This document shows, in pieces, positions 1 to 14,260 of a DNA stretch of 64,000 nucleotides. Below the pieces are notes generated by a model. The model made no database searches. It was not told the DNA's origin and saw only the letters and a list, made by a program, of their open reading frames with translations. This DNA comes from Plasmopara viticola. Its lineage: Eukaryota; Oomycota; Peronosporomycetes; Peronosporales; Peronosporaceae. The stretch covers positions 30,785-94,784 of the forward strand of contig MBPM02000160.1 in assembly GCA_001695595.3 (NCBI GenBank), written 5' to 3'. A program made the position numbers and the translations under genes. The first letter of the stretch is position 1. Every line of letters begins with the position of its first letter.

Positions 1-3000
1 TCAAGACCGATCGAAAGGACGTATCTGGTACCGTTTAGCGTCTCAGCGCTGTAAAGGAACGATTATACAGTTTGTTAAGCCTACATATCGTCTGTTGTGG
101 CCTCAATGCGTCTGTGCATGTCTACACTGATATAAAAAGGATTTGTCGGTGACGATAGAGCTTCTTAGCACTCCAAAAGAATGATAATACACTTCGTTGT
201 ATCTCCATTGCGTCTGTGCATGTCTAGACCGATAAAAAGAACGTATATGTGACCACAAAGCCTATCAGCTCTCAAAAGAATGATAATACACTTCGGTTTA
301 TCTCTATTGCGTCTGTTCATGACTAAACCGATAGAAAGGACGTATATGTGACCATAGAGCGTATCAGCGATCGAAAGAATGTTAATACACTTCGATGTAT
401 CTCTATTGCGTCTGTTCATTACTAGACCGTGAAACGAACGTAAGTGTGGCCGAACAGTGTCTCAGCGTTTAAAAAGAACGATTATACACTTTGTTGTGTC
501 GTTTTTACGTCTATGCTCGTCTATGCTCGTCTAAACGGATCGAGCGTACGTATCTGTGACCGTACATCGTTTAGAGCTCCAAAAGAATGGTAATCCACTT
601 CGTTGTGGTTCTCTTGCGTGTGGAACGCTTAGATAGATAGAAAAGACATATCTGTGGCCATACAGCGTCTCAGCCCTCCCAAAGAATGAATACGCTTCGT
701 TGTAACTCTATTTCATCTGTGCATGTCAAGACCAAAAACAATAGCAAGTCTGTGACCTCACGGCGTCTCAGCACTCCAATAGAATGATAGTACACTTCGT
801 TGTGTCTCCATTGCGTCTGTGCATGTCTTGACCGATAAAAAGAAAGTATCTGTGATTGCACATCTTCTAACCGCTTCAAAGACTAATTGTTCACTTACTG
901 GTGCTCTATTGCGTCTGTGCATGTCGAAACCGATTTGAAAGGCGTATCGATGCCCCTCCAACGTCTCAGTGCTTCAAAAGAATGATAATACACTTGGGCG
1001 CGGCTCTGTTGCGTCTGTGCATGTCCAGACCAATCGAAAAGATGTGTCTGGGACCGTACATCCTTTCAGCGCTTCAAAGAATGATTGAACACTTCGATGC
1101 GACTCTATCAGGTCTGTGCATGCCTTGAAAAATGAACAGACGAATCTGTGGGTTTATAGCGTCTCAGCCCTTCAAAACATGAATATGCACTTCGTTGTAA
1201 CTCTAGTGCATCTGTGCATGTCAAGACTGATGAAAAGGACGTATCTGGTGCCGTTTAGCGTCTCAGCGCTGTAAAGGAACGATTATACAGTTTGTTAAGC
1301 CTACATATCGTCTGTTGTGGCCTCAATGCGTCTGTGCATGTCTACACTGATATAAAAAGGACTTATTGGTGACCATAGAGCGTCTTAGCACTCCAAAAGA
1401 ATGATAATACACTTCGTTGTATCTCCATTGCGTCTGTGCATGTCTAGACCGATAGAAAAAACGTATATGTGACCATAAAGCCTCTCAGCGCTCAAAAGAA
1501 AGATAATTCACTTCGGTTTATCTCTATTGCGTCTGTTCATGACTAAACCGATCGAAAGGACGTATATGTGACCATAGAGCGTATCAGCGATCGAAAGAAT
1601 GATAATACACTTCGATGTATCTCTATTGCGTCTGTTCATTACTAGACCGATGGAACGAACGTAAGCGTGGCCGAACAGCGTCTCAGCGGTTTAAAAGAGC
1701 GATTATACATTTTGTTGTGTCGCTTTTACGTCTATGCTCGTCTATGCTCGTCTAAACGGATAGAGCGTACGTATCTGTGACCGTACATCGTTTGGAGCTC
1801 TGAAAGAATGTTAATCCACTTCGTTGTGGTTCTCGTGTGTGTGGAATGCTTAGATAGATAGAAAGGACGTATCTGTGGTCATACAGCGTCTCAGCCCTCC
1901 CAAAGAATGAATACGCTTCGTTGTAACTCTGTTTCATCTGTGCATGTCGATACCAAAAACAACAACAAGTCCGTGACCTCACGGCGTCTAAGCACTCCAA
2001 TAGAATAACAATACACTTCGTTGTGTCTCCATTGCGTCTGTGCATGTCTTGACCGATAATAAGAAAGTATCTGTGGTTGTACACCATCTAACCACTTCAA
2101 AGAATAATTGTAGACTTACTGGTGCTCTATTGCGTCTGTGCATGTCGAAACCGATTTGAAAGGCGGATCGATGGCCCTCCAACCTCTCAGTGCTATAAAT
2201 GGGCGCGGCTCTTTTGCGTCTGTGCATGTCCAGACCAATCGAAAAGACGTGTCTGTGATCGTACATCGTTTCAGCGCTTCAAAGAAGGATTGAACACTTC
2301 GATGCGACTCTATTAGGTCTGTGCATGTCTTGAGAAATGAACAGACGTATCTGTGGGTTTATAGCGTCTCAGCCCTTCAAAACATGAAAATGCACTTCGT
2401 TGTAACTCTAATGCATCTGTGCATGTCAAGACCGTCGAAAAGGACGTATCTAGTACCGTTTAGCGTCTCAGCGCTGTAAAGGAACGATTATACAGTTTGT
2501 TAAGCCTACATTTTGTCTGTTGTGGCCTCAATGCGTCTGTGCATGTCTACACTGATATAAAAAGGATTTGTCGGTGACGATAGAGCTTCTTAGCACTCCA
2601 AAAGAATGATAATACACTTCGTTGTATCTCCATTGCGTCTGTGCATGTCTAGACCGATAAAAAGAACGTATATGTGACCACAAAGCCTATCAGCGCTCAA
2701 AAGAATGATAATACACTTCGGTTTATCTCTATTGCGTCTGTTCATGACTAAACCGATCGAAAGGACGTATATGTGACCATAGAGCGTATCAGCGATCGAA
2801 AGAATGATAATACACTTCGGTTTATCTCTATTGCGTCTGTTCATCACTAGACCGATGGAACGAACGTAAGCGCGGCCGAACAGCGTCTCAGCGTTTTAAA
2901 AGAACGATTATACACTTTGTTGTGTCATTTTTACGTCTATGCTCGTCTATGCTCGTCTAAACGGATCGAGCGTACGTATCTGTGACCGTACATTGTTTAG

Positions 3001-3637
3001 AGCTCCAAAAGAATGGTAATCCACTTCGTTGTGGTTCTCTTGCGTGTGGAACGCTTTAAAGGGCGTATCTGTGGCAGTACAGCGTCTCAGCCCTTCCAAA
3101 GAATGAATACGCTTCGTTGTAACTCTATTTTATCTGTGCATGTCAAGACCAAAAACAACAACAAGTCTGTGACCTCACGGCGTCTCAGCACTCCAATAGA
3201 ATAACAATACACTTCGTTGTGTCTCCATTGCGTCTGTGCATGTCTTGACCGATAAAAAGAAATTATCTGTGGTTGTACACCATTTAACGCTTCAAAGAAT
3301 ACCTGTTAACTTACTGGTGCTCTATTGCGTCTGTGCATGTCGAAACCGATTTGAAAGGCGTATCGATGCCCCTCCAACGTCTCAGTGCTTCAAAAGAATG
3401 ATAATACACTAGGGCGCGGCTCTGTTTCGTCTGTGCATGTCCAGACCAATCGAAAAGACGTGTCTGTGATCGTACATCGTTTCAGCGCTTCAAAGAATGA
3501 TTGAACACTTCGATGCGACTCTATTAGGTCTGTGCATGCCTTGATAAATAGAACAGACGTATCTGTGGCTTTATAGCGTCTCAGCCCTCCAAAACATGGA
3601 TATGCACTTCGTTGTAACTCTAGTGCATCTGTGCATG

Positions 3638-4543
3638 TCAAGACAGATCGAAAGGACGTATCTGGTGCCTTTTAGCGTCTTAGCGCTGTAAAGGAACGAT
3701 TATACAGTTTGTTGTGCCTACATTTCGTCTGTTGTGGCCTCAATGCGTCTGTGCATGGCTACACTGATATAAAAAGGACTTATCGGTGACCATAGAGCGT
3801 CTTAGCACTCCAAAAGAATGATAATACACTTCGTTGTATCTCCATTGCGTCTATTCATTAAAAGACCGATGGAGCGAACGTAAGTGTGGCCGAACAGCGT
3901 CTCAGCGGCTTAAAAGAACGATTATACACTTTGTTGTGTCGTTTTTACGTCTATGCACGTCTATGCTCGTCTATGCTCGTCTAAACGGATAGAGCGTACG
4001 TATCTGTGACCGTACATCGTTTGGAGCTCTAAAAGAATGGTAATACACTTCATTGTGGTTCTCCTGCGTGTGAAACGCTTAGATAGATAGAAAGGACGTA
4101 TCTGTGGCCATACAGCGTCTCAGCCCTCCCAAAGAATGAATACGCTTCGTTGTAACTCTGTTTCATCTGTGCATGTCAAAACTAAAAACAACAACAAGTC
4201 TGTGACCTCACGCCGTCCCAGCACTCCAATAGAATGATAATACACTTCGTTGTGTCTCCTTTGCGTCTGTGCATGTCTTGACCGATGAAAAGAAAGTATC
4301 TGGGGTTACACACCATCTAACCACTTCAAAGAATAATTAATTACTTACTGGTGCTCTATTGCGTCTGTGCATGTCGAAACCGATTTGAAAAGCGTATCGG
4401 TGGCCCTCCAACATCTCAGTGCTTCAAAAGAATGATAATACACTTGGGCGCGTCTCTGTTGCGTCTGTGCATGTCCAGACCAATCGAAAAGACGTGTCTT
4501 GGACCGTACACACTTCGTTGTAACTCTAGTGCATCTGTGCATG
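3638..4543 (+). repeat. Extra 906 bp higher-order unit present only in A1 block copy 1
   Basis: This unit is a shortened relative of the 1032 bp unit that follows it at 4544. The two share the same monomer order, but this one ends abruptly at 4510, where GGACCGTACA is joined directly to CACTTCGTTGTAAC, skipping about 126 bp present in the longer unit. Copy 2 of the block goes straight to the 1032 bp unit at 9228. The pattern fits unequal exchange inside the array. Confidence 0.85.
3951..3980 (+). repeat. 10-bp microrepeat (CTATGCTCGT) inside one A1 monomer type
   Basis: Within one monomer type the word CTATGCTCGT is tandemly repeated. Two copies occur at 511-530 and at the equivalent places in other units. 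Three copies (the first as CTATGCACGT) occur at 3951-3980, around 4857-4886 and at 9539-9568. The expansion is tied to particular higher-order units, so it works as a unit-specific tag. Confidence 0.85.
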
Positions 4544-5575
4544 TCAAGACAGATCGAAAGGACGTATCTGGTGCCTTTTAGCGTCTTAGCGCTGTAAAGG
4601 AACGATTATACAGTTTGTTGTGCCTACATTTCGTCTGTTGTGGCCTCAATGCGTCTGTGCATGGCTACACTGATATAAAAAGGACTTATCGGTGACCATA
4701 GAGCGTCTTAGCACTCCAAAAGAATGATAATACACTTCGTTGTATCTCCATTGCGTCTATTAATTAAAAGACCGATGGAGCGAACGTAAGTGTGGCCGAA
4801 CAGCGTCTCAGCGGCTTAAAAGAACGATTATACACTTTGTTGTGTCGTTTTTACGTCTATGCACGTCTATGCTCGTCTATGCTCGTCTAAACGGATAGAG
4901 CGTACGTATCTGTGACCGTACATCGTTTGGAGCTCTAAAAGAATGGTAATACACTTCATTGTGGTTCTCCTGCGTGTGAAACGCTTAGATAGATAGAAAG
5001 GACGTATCTGTGGCCATACAGCGTCTCAGCCCTCCCAAAGAATGAATACGCTTCGTTGTAACTCTGTTTCATCTGTGCATGTCAAGACCAAAAACAGAAC
5101 AAGTCTGTGACCTCACGGCGTCCCAGCACTCCAAAAGAATGATAATACACTTCGTTGTGTCTCCATTGCGTCTGTGCATGTCTTGACCGATGAAAAGAAA
5201 GTATCTGTGGTTGCACACCATTTAACGCTTCAAAGAATAACGGTTCACTTACTGGTGCTCTATTGCGTCTGTGCATGTCGAAACCGATTTGAAAGGCGTA
5301 TCGGTGGCCCTCCAACATCTCAGTGCTTCAAAAGAATGATAATACACTAGGGCGCGGCTCTGTTTCGTCTGTGCATGTCCAGACCAATCGAAAAGACGTG
5401 TCTGGGACCGTACATCGTTTCAGTGCTTCAAAGAAGGATTGAACACTTCGATGCGACTCTATTAGGTCTGTGCATGCTTTGATAAATAGAACAGACGTAT
5501 CTGTGGCTTTATAGCGTCTCAGCCCTCCAAAACATGGATATGCACTTCGTTGTAACTCTAGTGCATCTGTGCATG

Positions 5576-8500
5576 TCAAGACAGATCGAAAGGACGTATC
5601 TGGTGCCTTTTAGCGTCTTAGCGCTGTAAAGGAACGATTATACAGTTTGTTAAGCCTACATATCGTCTGTTGTGGCCTCAATGCGTCTGTGCATGTCTAC
5701 ACTGATATAAAAAGGATTTGTCGGTGACGATAGAGCTTCTTAGCACTCCAAAAGAATGATAATACACTTCGTTGTATCTCCATTGCGTCTGTGCATGTCT
5801 AGACCGATAAAAAGAACGTATATGTGACCACAAAGCCTATCAGCGCTCAAAAGAATGATAATACACTTCGGTTTATCTCTATTGCGTCTGTTCATGACTA
5901 AACCGATAGAAAGGACGTATATGTGACCATAGAGCGTATCAGCGATCGAAAGAATGTTAATACACTTCGATGTATCTCTATTGCGTCTGTTCATTACTAG
6001 ACCGGTGAAACGAACGTAAGTGTGGCCGAACAGTGTCTCAGCGTTTAAAAAGAACGATTATACACTTTGTTGTGTCGTTTTTACGTCTATGCTCGTCTAT
6101 GCTCGTCTAAACGGATCGAGCGTACGTATCTGTGACCGTACATCGTTTAGAGCTCCAAAAGAATGGTAATCCACTTCGTTGTGGTTCTCTTGCGTGTGGA
6201 ACGCTTAGATAGATAGAAAAGACATATCTGTGGCCATACAGCGTCTCAGCCCTCCCAAAGAATGAATACGCTTCGTTGTAACTCTATTTCATCTGTGCAT
6301 GTCAAGACCAAAAACAATAGCAAGTCTGTGACCTCACGGCGTCTCAGCACTCCAATAGAATGATAGTACACTTCGTTGTGTCTCCATTGCGTCTGTGCAT
6401 GTCTTGACCGATAAAAAGAAAGTATCTGTGATTGCACATCTTCTAACCGCTTCAAAGACTAATTGTTCACTTACTGGTGCTCTATTGCGTCTGTGCATGT
6501 CGAAACCGATTTGAAAGGCGTATCGATGCCCTCCAACGTCTCAGTGCTTCAAAAGAATGATAATACACTTGGGCGCGGCTCTGTTGCGTCTGTGCATGTC
6601 CAGACCAATCGAAAAGATGTGTCTGGGACCGTACATCCTTTCAGCGCTTCAAAGAATGATTGAACACTTCGATGCGACTCTATCAGGTCTGTGCATGCCT
6701 TGAAAAATGAACAGACGAATCTGTGGGTTTATAGCGTCTCAGCCCTTCAAAACATGAATATGCACTTCGTTGTAACTCTAGTGCATCTGTGCATGTCAAG
6801 ACTGATGAAAAGGACGTATCTGGTGCCGTTTAGCGTCTCAGCGCTGTAAAGGAACGATTATACAGTTTGTTAAGCCTACATATCGTCTGTTGTGGCCTCA
6901 ATGCGTCTGTGCATGTCTACACTGATATAAAAAAGACTTATTGGTGACCATAGAGCGTCTTAGCACTCCAAAAGAATGATAATACACTTCGTTGTATCTC
7001 CATTGCGTCTGTGCATGTCTAGACCGATAAAAAGAACGTATATGTGACCATAAAGCCTCTCAGCGCTCAAAAGAAAGATAATTCACTTCGGTTTATCTCT
7101 ATTGCGTCTGTTCATGACTAAACCGATCGAAAGGACGTATATGTGACCATAGAGCGTATCAGCGATCGAAAGAATGATAATACACTTCGATGTATCTCTA
7201 TTGCGTCTGTTCATTACTAGACCGATGGAACGAACGTAAGCGTGGCCGAACAGCGTCTCAGCGTTTTAATAGAGCGATTATACATTTTGTTGTGTCGTTT
7301 TTACGTCTATGCTCGTCTATGCTCGTCTAAACGGATAGAGCGTACGTATCTGTGACCGTACATCGTTTGGAGCTCTGAAAGAATGGTAATCCACTTCGTT
7401 GTGGTTCTCGTGTGTGTGGAATGCTTAGATAGATAGAAAGGACGTATCTGTGGTCATACAGCGTCTCAGCCCTCCCAAAGAATGAATACGCTTCGTTGTA
7501 ACTCTGTTTCATCTGTGCATGTCGATACCAAAAACAACAACAAGTCCGTGACCTCACGGCGTCTAAGCACTCCAATAGAATAACAATACACTTCGTTGTG
7601 TCTCCATTGCGTCTGTGCATGTCTTGACCGATAATAAGAAAGTATCTGTGGTTGTACACCATCTAACCACTTCAAAGAATAATTGTAGACTTACTGGTGC
7701 TCTATTGCGTCCGTGCATGTCGAAACCGATTTGAAAGGCGGATCGATGGCCCTCCAACCTCTCAGTGCTATAAAAGAATGATAATACACTTGGGCGCGGC
7801 TCTTTTGCGTCTGTGCATGTCCAGACCAATCGAAAAGACGTGTCTGTGATCGTACATCGTTTCAGCGCTTCAAAGAAGGATTGAACACTTCGATGCGACT
7901 CTATTAGGTCTGTGCATGCCTTGAGAAATGAACAGACGTATCTGTGGGTTTATAGCGTCTCAGCCCTTCAAAACATGAATATGCACTTCGTTGTAACTCT
8001 AATGCATCTGTGCATGTCAAGACCGTCGAAAAGGACGTATCTAGTACCGTTTAGCGTCTCAGCGCTGTAAAGGAACGATTATACAGTTTGTTAAGCCTAC
8101 ATTTTGTCTGTTGTGGCCTCAATGCGTCTGTGCATGTCTACACTGATATAAAAAGGATTTGTCGGTGACGATAGAGCTTCTTAGCACTCCAAAAGAATGA
8201 TAATACACTTCGTTGTATCTCCATTGCGTCTGTGCATGTCTAGCCGATAAAAAGAACGTATATGTGACCCCAAAGCCTATCAGCGCTCAAAAGAATGATA
8301 ATACACTTCGGTTTATCTCTATTGCGTCTGTTCATGACTAAACCGATCGAAAGGACGTATATGTGACCATAGAGCGTATCAGCGATCGAAAGAATGATAA
8401 TACACTTCGGTTTATCTCTATTGCGTCTGTTCATCACTAGACCGATGGACCGAACGTAAGCGCGGCCGAACAGCGTCTCAGCGTTTTAAAAGAACGATTA

Positions 8501-10259
8501 TACACTTTGTTGTGTCATTTTTACGTCTATGCTCGTCTATGCTCGTCTAAACGGATCGAGCGTACGTATCTGTGACCGTACATTGTTTAGAGCTCCAAAA
8601 CAATGGTAATCCACTTCGTTGTGGTTGTCTTGCGTGTGGAACGCTTTAAAGGGCGTATCTGTGGCAGTACAGCGTCTCAGCCCTTCCAAAGAATGAATAC
8701 GCTTCGTTGTAACTCTATTTTATCTGTGCATGTCAAGACCAAAAACAACAACAAGTCTGTGACCTCACGGCGTCTCAGCACTCCAATAGAATAACAATAC
8801 ACTTCGTTGTGTCTCCATTGCGTCTGTGCATGTCTTGACCGATAAAAAGAAATTATCTGTGGTTGTACACCATTTAACGCTTCAAAGAATACCTGTTAAC
8901 TTACTGGTGCTCTATTGCGTCTGTGCATGTCGAAACCGATTTGAAAGGCGTATCGATGCCCCTCCAACGTCTCAGTGCTTCAAAAGAATGATAATACACT
9001 AGGGCGCGGCTCTGTTTCGTCTGTGCATGTCCAGACCAATCGAAAAGACGTGTCTGTGATCGTACATCGTTTCAGCGCTTCAAAGAATGATTGAACACTT
9101 CGATGCGACTCTATTAGGTCTGTGCATGCCTTGATAAATAGAACAGACGTATCTGTGGCTTTATAGCGTCTCAGCCCTTCAAAACATGGATATGCACTTC
9201 GTTGTAACTCTAGTGCATCTGTGCATGTCAAGACAGATCGAAAGGACGTATCTGGTGCCTTTTAGCGTCTTAGCGCTGTAAAGGAACGATTATACAGTTT
9301 GTTGTGCCTACATTTCGTCTGTTGTGGCCTCAATGCGTCTGTGCATGGCTACACTGATATAAAAAGGACTTATCGGTGACCATAGAGCGTCTTAGCACTC
9401 CAAAAGAATGATAATACACTTCGTTGTATCTCCATTGCGTCTATTCATTAAAAGACCGATGGAGCGAACGTAAGTGTGGCCGAACAGCGTCTCAGCGGCT
9501 TAAAAGAACGATTATACACTTTGTTGTGTCGTTTTTACGTCTATGCACGTCTATGCTCGTCTATGCTCGTCTAAACGGATAGAGCGTACGTATCTGTGAC
9601 CGTACATCGTTTGGAGCTCTAAAAGAATGGTAATACACTTCATTGTGGTTCTCCTGCGTGTGAAACGCTTAGATAGATAGAAAGGACGTATCTGTGGCCA
9701 TACAGCGTCTCAGCCCTCCCAAAGAATGAATACGCTTCGTTGTAACTCTGTTTCATCTGTGCATGTCAAGACCAAAAACAGAACAAGTCTGTGACTTCAC
9801 GGCGTCCCAGCACTCCAAAAGAATGATAATACACTTCGTTGTGTCTCCATTGCGTCTGTGCATGTCTTGACCGATGAAAAGAAAGTATCTGTGGTTGCAC
9901 ACCATTTAACGCTTCAAAGAATAACGGTTAACTTACAGGTGCTCTATTGCGTCTGTTCATGTCGAAACCGATTTGAAAGGCGTATCGATGCCCCTCCAAC
10001 GTCTCAGTGCTTCAAAAGAATGATAATACACTAGGGCGCGGCTCTGTTTCGTCTGTGCATGTCCAGACCAATCGAAAAGACGTGTCTGTGATCGTACATC
10101 GTTTCAGCGCTTCAAAGAATGATTGAACACTTCGATGCGACTCTATTAGGTCTGTGCATGCCTTGACAAATAGAACAGACGTATCTGTGGCTTTATAGCG
10201 TCTCAGCCCTTCAAAACATGAATATGCACTTCGTTGTAACTCTAGCGCATCTGTGCAAG
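5576..10259 (+). repeat. Satellite family A, subfamily A1, higher-order block copy 2
   Basis: Second copy of the preceding block, in direct orientation. Marker monomers fall at 5576, 6796, 8017, 9228 and 10260 (units 1220, 1221, 1211, 1032 bp). The offset to copy 1 is 5575 bp at the start and about 5590 bp after the first two units, because copy 1 lacks 16 bp near 2196. This copy also lacks the 906 bp unit found at 3638-4543 in copy 1. Where I compared them, copies differ by only a few scattered substitutions, so the duplication is recent or kept homogeneous. No gene is seen. Confidence 0.93.
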
Positions 10260-13200
10260 TCAAGACCAATCGAAAGGACGTATCTGGTGCCGTTGAGCGT
10301 CTCAGCGCTGTAAACGAACGATTATACAGTTTGTTGTGTCTACCTTTCGTCTGTGCTCGTCTGGACCGATAGAAAGAACGTATCCGGGATTGTTCATCGT
10401 TTTAGCGCCACAAACGAATAATGATACACTTCGTTGTCGCTCTCTTGCGTGTGTAATAATTAGATAGATAAAAATGACGTATTAGTGGCTGTTCAGCGTC
10501 TCAGCCCTCCAAACGAATGAGTATACACTTCGTTGTAACTCTATTGCGTTTGTGCATGTCTAGACCGAAAGCAAGGACAAATCTGTGACCTAACAGAGTC
10601 TTAGCTCTCCAAGCCTTTTTTTGTCTGTGCTCGTCTGATCAGATCGAAATAACGTATCTGTAACCGTACATCGTTTAAGTGCTTTAAACGAATGGTTATA
10701 CACTTCGTTGTGGCTCTCTTCCGTGCGTAATCCTTCGATAGATAGCAAGGACGTATGAGTGGCCGTACAGCGTCTCAGCGCTCTAAAAGAACGATAATAT
10801 ACTTTGTTGTGCCTTCTCTTCGTCTGTGCTCGTCTGCACCGATAGAAAGAGCGTATCTGTGACCGTCCATCGCTTCAGCGCTCTAAAGGAGCGATAATAC
10901 ACTATGTTGTGGGTTCTTTGCGTTTGTATGGCTTAGATAGGTAGTTATCATGTATCTGTCACCATACATCGTCTCAGCTTACCAAAAAATTATATCACAC
11001 TTCGTTGTGGCTTTATTGTGTCTGTGCATGAGTAGACCGATAGAAACGACAAATCTGTGACCATACAGCGTCTCAGCACTCCAAAAGAATGATAATACAC
11101 TTTGTTGTGTCTTCATTTCGTCTGTGCTTGTCGAGACCGATCAAAAGGACGTATCTGTGATCGTACAGCGTCGCAGCGCTACAAAAAATAAATATAGACT
11201 TTGTTGTGGATTGTTTGACTCTATGCATGTCTAGACCGATAGAAACGACGTATCTGTGACCGTACAGCGTTCCAAAGCTTTCAAAGAATGCTTATACACT
11301 TTGTTGTGGCGCTTTTGCGTATGTTCATTCCTAGCAACACAGAAAGGACATATCTGTGGCCATACAGCGTCTCAGCGTTCCAAAGAAAAATTATTCACTG
11401 CGTCGTGGCACCATTACGTCTGTGCATGTCTAGACTGAGAGAGAGGAAGTATCTGTAGCCGTGTAGCGTCTCAGCGCTCGAAAAGAACGATTATACACTT
11501 TTTTGTGCCTATATTCTATCCGAGCTCGACTGACTGAAAGAAAGAACGTATCTGTGACAGTACATCGTTTAAGCGCTCATGAAAAATGGTTATACACTTG
11601 ATTGTGGTTTTCTTGTGTATGAAATGCTAAAAAAGATAGAAGAAAAATGAATCTGTGGCCGTACAGCGTCTCAGTCCTCCAAAAGAATGATTTTATACTC
11701 CGTTATAACTGTATTGCGTCTTTGGATGCCTCGACCGATGGAAAGACGTATCTGAAACCGTACAGCGTCTTCGTGCTCCAAAAGAATGATCCTGTACTTT
11801 GTTGTGCCTTAAATTTGTATGTACTCGTCTGGACCGATAGAAAGAACGTATCTGTGACCGTACATCATTTCAGCTAAAAGAATGGTAATACACTTCGTTG
11901 TGGTTCTCTCTTTTGTTGGAATGCTTACATAGAAAAGACGTATCTGTAGCCGTACAGAAACTCAGCCCTCTAAAAAACAAACAAACTTCGTTGTAACTCC
12001 ATTGCATCTGTGTATGTCTAGATAAAAAAAAATAAGTCTGTGACCTTACGGCGTCTCAGCACTCCAATATAATGATAATACACTTCGTTGTGTCTCCATC
12101 GCGGCTGTGGATGTCAAGGCCGACAGAAAGAAAGTATCTGTGGCCGTATAGCATTTAACCGCTTCAAAGAATAATTTTAAACTTCGATGTGGCTCTATTG
12201 CGTCTGTGCATGTCTAGATAAATAGAAAGGATGTACCTGAAGCCGTACAGCGTCTCAGCGCTCAAAAAATAATAATATACTTAAATAAGTTTCCATTGCG
12301 TGTGTGCATGTCGAAACCGATAGAATGGGCGTATCTGTGGCCGTACAGTATCTCTGCACTGCAAAAGAGTTATAATATACTTCGTTTTGGCTCTATTGCA
12401 CCTGTGCTTGTCTAGACCAATAGAAATGACGTATAAGCGATCGTAAATCGTTCCAGCGCTCTAAAAGAATGATAAAACACGCCGTTGTGGCTCTATTGCA
12501 TCTGTGCATGTCTCCACAGGTAGAAAGAACGTACTGTGGCCATGCAGCGTGTCAGCCCTCCAAACGATTTAATGTACACTTCGTTGAAGCCCTTTTGCGT
12601 CTGTGCATGTCTAATCCAATTGGAAGGACGTATCTAGGGTCGTACAAGGACAAAGATTGATAACACATTCCGGCGTGGCTGATTTGCATCTATGCATATC
12701 TAGACCGATAAAAAGGATGTGTCAAAACCATACATTGTCTAAGCCCTCCAAAAGAATGATAATATACTTCGTTGTGGCTTTATTGTGTCTATGCATGAGT
12801 AGACCGATAGAAAAGACGTATCTGTGACTGTACATCATTTCAGCGCTCAAAAAAAATGATTCTAAACTTCGTAAGGGCCTTATTGCTTTTTGCGTCTGTG
12901 CATGTCAAGACCGATTGAAAGGACGTATCTGTGGCCGTGCAGCGTCTCAGCGCTCCAAATGAATGATAATACACTTAGTTGATGCTCTTTACTTCGATGC
13001 ATGTCAAGACCGAAAGGAAGGACGTATCGGTGACCAAAGAGCTTCTCAGCGCTCCAAAAATATAATATTTCTTTTTGTTGTGCCTCTATTTTGTCTGTGC
13101 ATATAGAGACCGATAGAAAGGACGTATGGGTGACCATAGATTGTCTCAGTACACTAAAAGAATGACAACATACTTACTTTTGGCTTTTTTGCGTCCAGGC

Positions 13201-13540
13201 ATGTCTGCATAGATAGAATTGACGTATCTGTGGCCAAAAATGGTCTCAGCGCTATAAAAGAATCATAATAAACTTTTTGGTGGCTCAATCACGTCTGTGC
13301 ATGTCCAGACCGATAAAAGACGTCCCTGTGGCCGTACGGCGTTTTAGGGCTCCAGAAGAATGATAATACACTAAGTTGCGGCTCAATTGCGTCTGTCCAT
13401 GCCTAGACCGATGGAAAAAACGTATCTGTGGCCATACAGCGTCTCAGTGCTTCAAAAGAATGACAAAACACTTTGTTGAGACTTTATTGCGTCTGTGCAT
13501 GTCTGTGTAGATAGAAAAGACGTATCTGTGACCGAAAAGC
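10260..13540 (+). repeat. Satellite family A, subfamily A2, divergent monomers
   Basis: About 33 monomers of ~99 bp in head-to-tail order, each with versions of GACCGATAGAAAGGACGTAT, GCCGTACAGCGTCTCAGCGC and ACACTTCGTTGTGGCTC. Adjacent monomers differ considerably and I see no longer-range unit. This is a classical monomeric satellite stretch between two zones with higher-order structure. No gene, RNA gene or transposon is visible. Confidence 0.9.
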
Positions 13541-14260
13541 GTCTTACAGCTCTAGAAGATTCATATTCCACCTATTTGTGGCTATATTGCGTCTGTGCGT
13601 GTCTAGACCAATACAAAGAACGTATCCGTGGCCGTTTAGCGTCTCAGCACTCCAAACAACATAAATACACTTCGTTGAGCTTCTATCGAGTTCGTGCATG
13701 TCTAGACCAATACAAAAGAACAAATCATTGGTCGTACAGCGGCTCAACGCTCTAAAAGAATGACTATACATGTAGTTGTGGCTCTATTGCGTCTGTGCGT
13801 GACCAGACTATTAAAAAACGTATCCGTGGCCGTACAGCGTCTCAGCTCTCAAACAAAAAATAATATACTTTAATAAGTCTTTATTGCGTGTGTGCATGTC
13901 TAAACCGTTAAAAAAACGTGTCTGTGGCTGTACAGCTGCTCAGCGCTCCGAAAGAATATTTATACACTAAGTTGTGGATCTATCGCGTCTGCTCATGTAT
14001 GCAATGATAGAAAAGATGTATCCGGGTCTGTACAGCAACCCAGCTCTCAAAAAATGATAATTCACATCGTCGTGGCTCTGCTGGGTCTGTGCATGTCTAG
14101 ACCGATAGAAAAGACATATCATTGGCCGTACAGCGGCTCAGCTCTCCGACAAAATGATAGTTCACTTAGCTGTGGCTCCTTTTTGTCTGGCATGTTTAGA
14201 CCGATAGAAAGAACATATCTGTGGCCGTACGGCTTCTCAGCACTCCAACGAACAATAATA

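Larger units (their letters stand above)
1..5575 (+). repeat. Satellite family A, subfamily A1, higher-order block copy 1
   Basis: Tandem ~100 bp monomers recognised by recurring GTCTGTGCATGTC, GACGTATCTGTG and GAATGATAATACAC words. The monomers form higher-order units. A marker monomer (TCAAGAC.GAT..AAAGGACG followed by TATCTGGTGCC and GCGCTGTAAAGGAACG) recurs at 1, 1221, 2426, 3638, 4544 and 5576, so units are 1220, 1205, 1212, 906 and 1032 bp, roughly 9-12 monomers each. The whole block repeats at 5576 with very few differences. No reading frame longer than about 110 codons exists. The short open frames are by-products of the ~99 bp periodicity and occur equally on both strands. No gene is seen. 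Confidence 0.95.
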
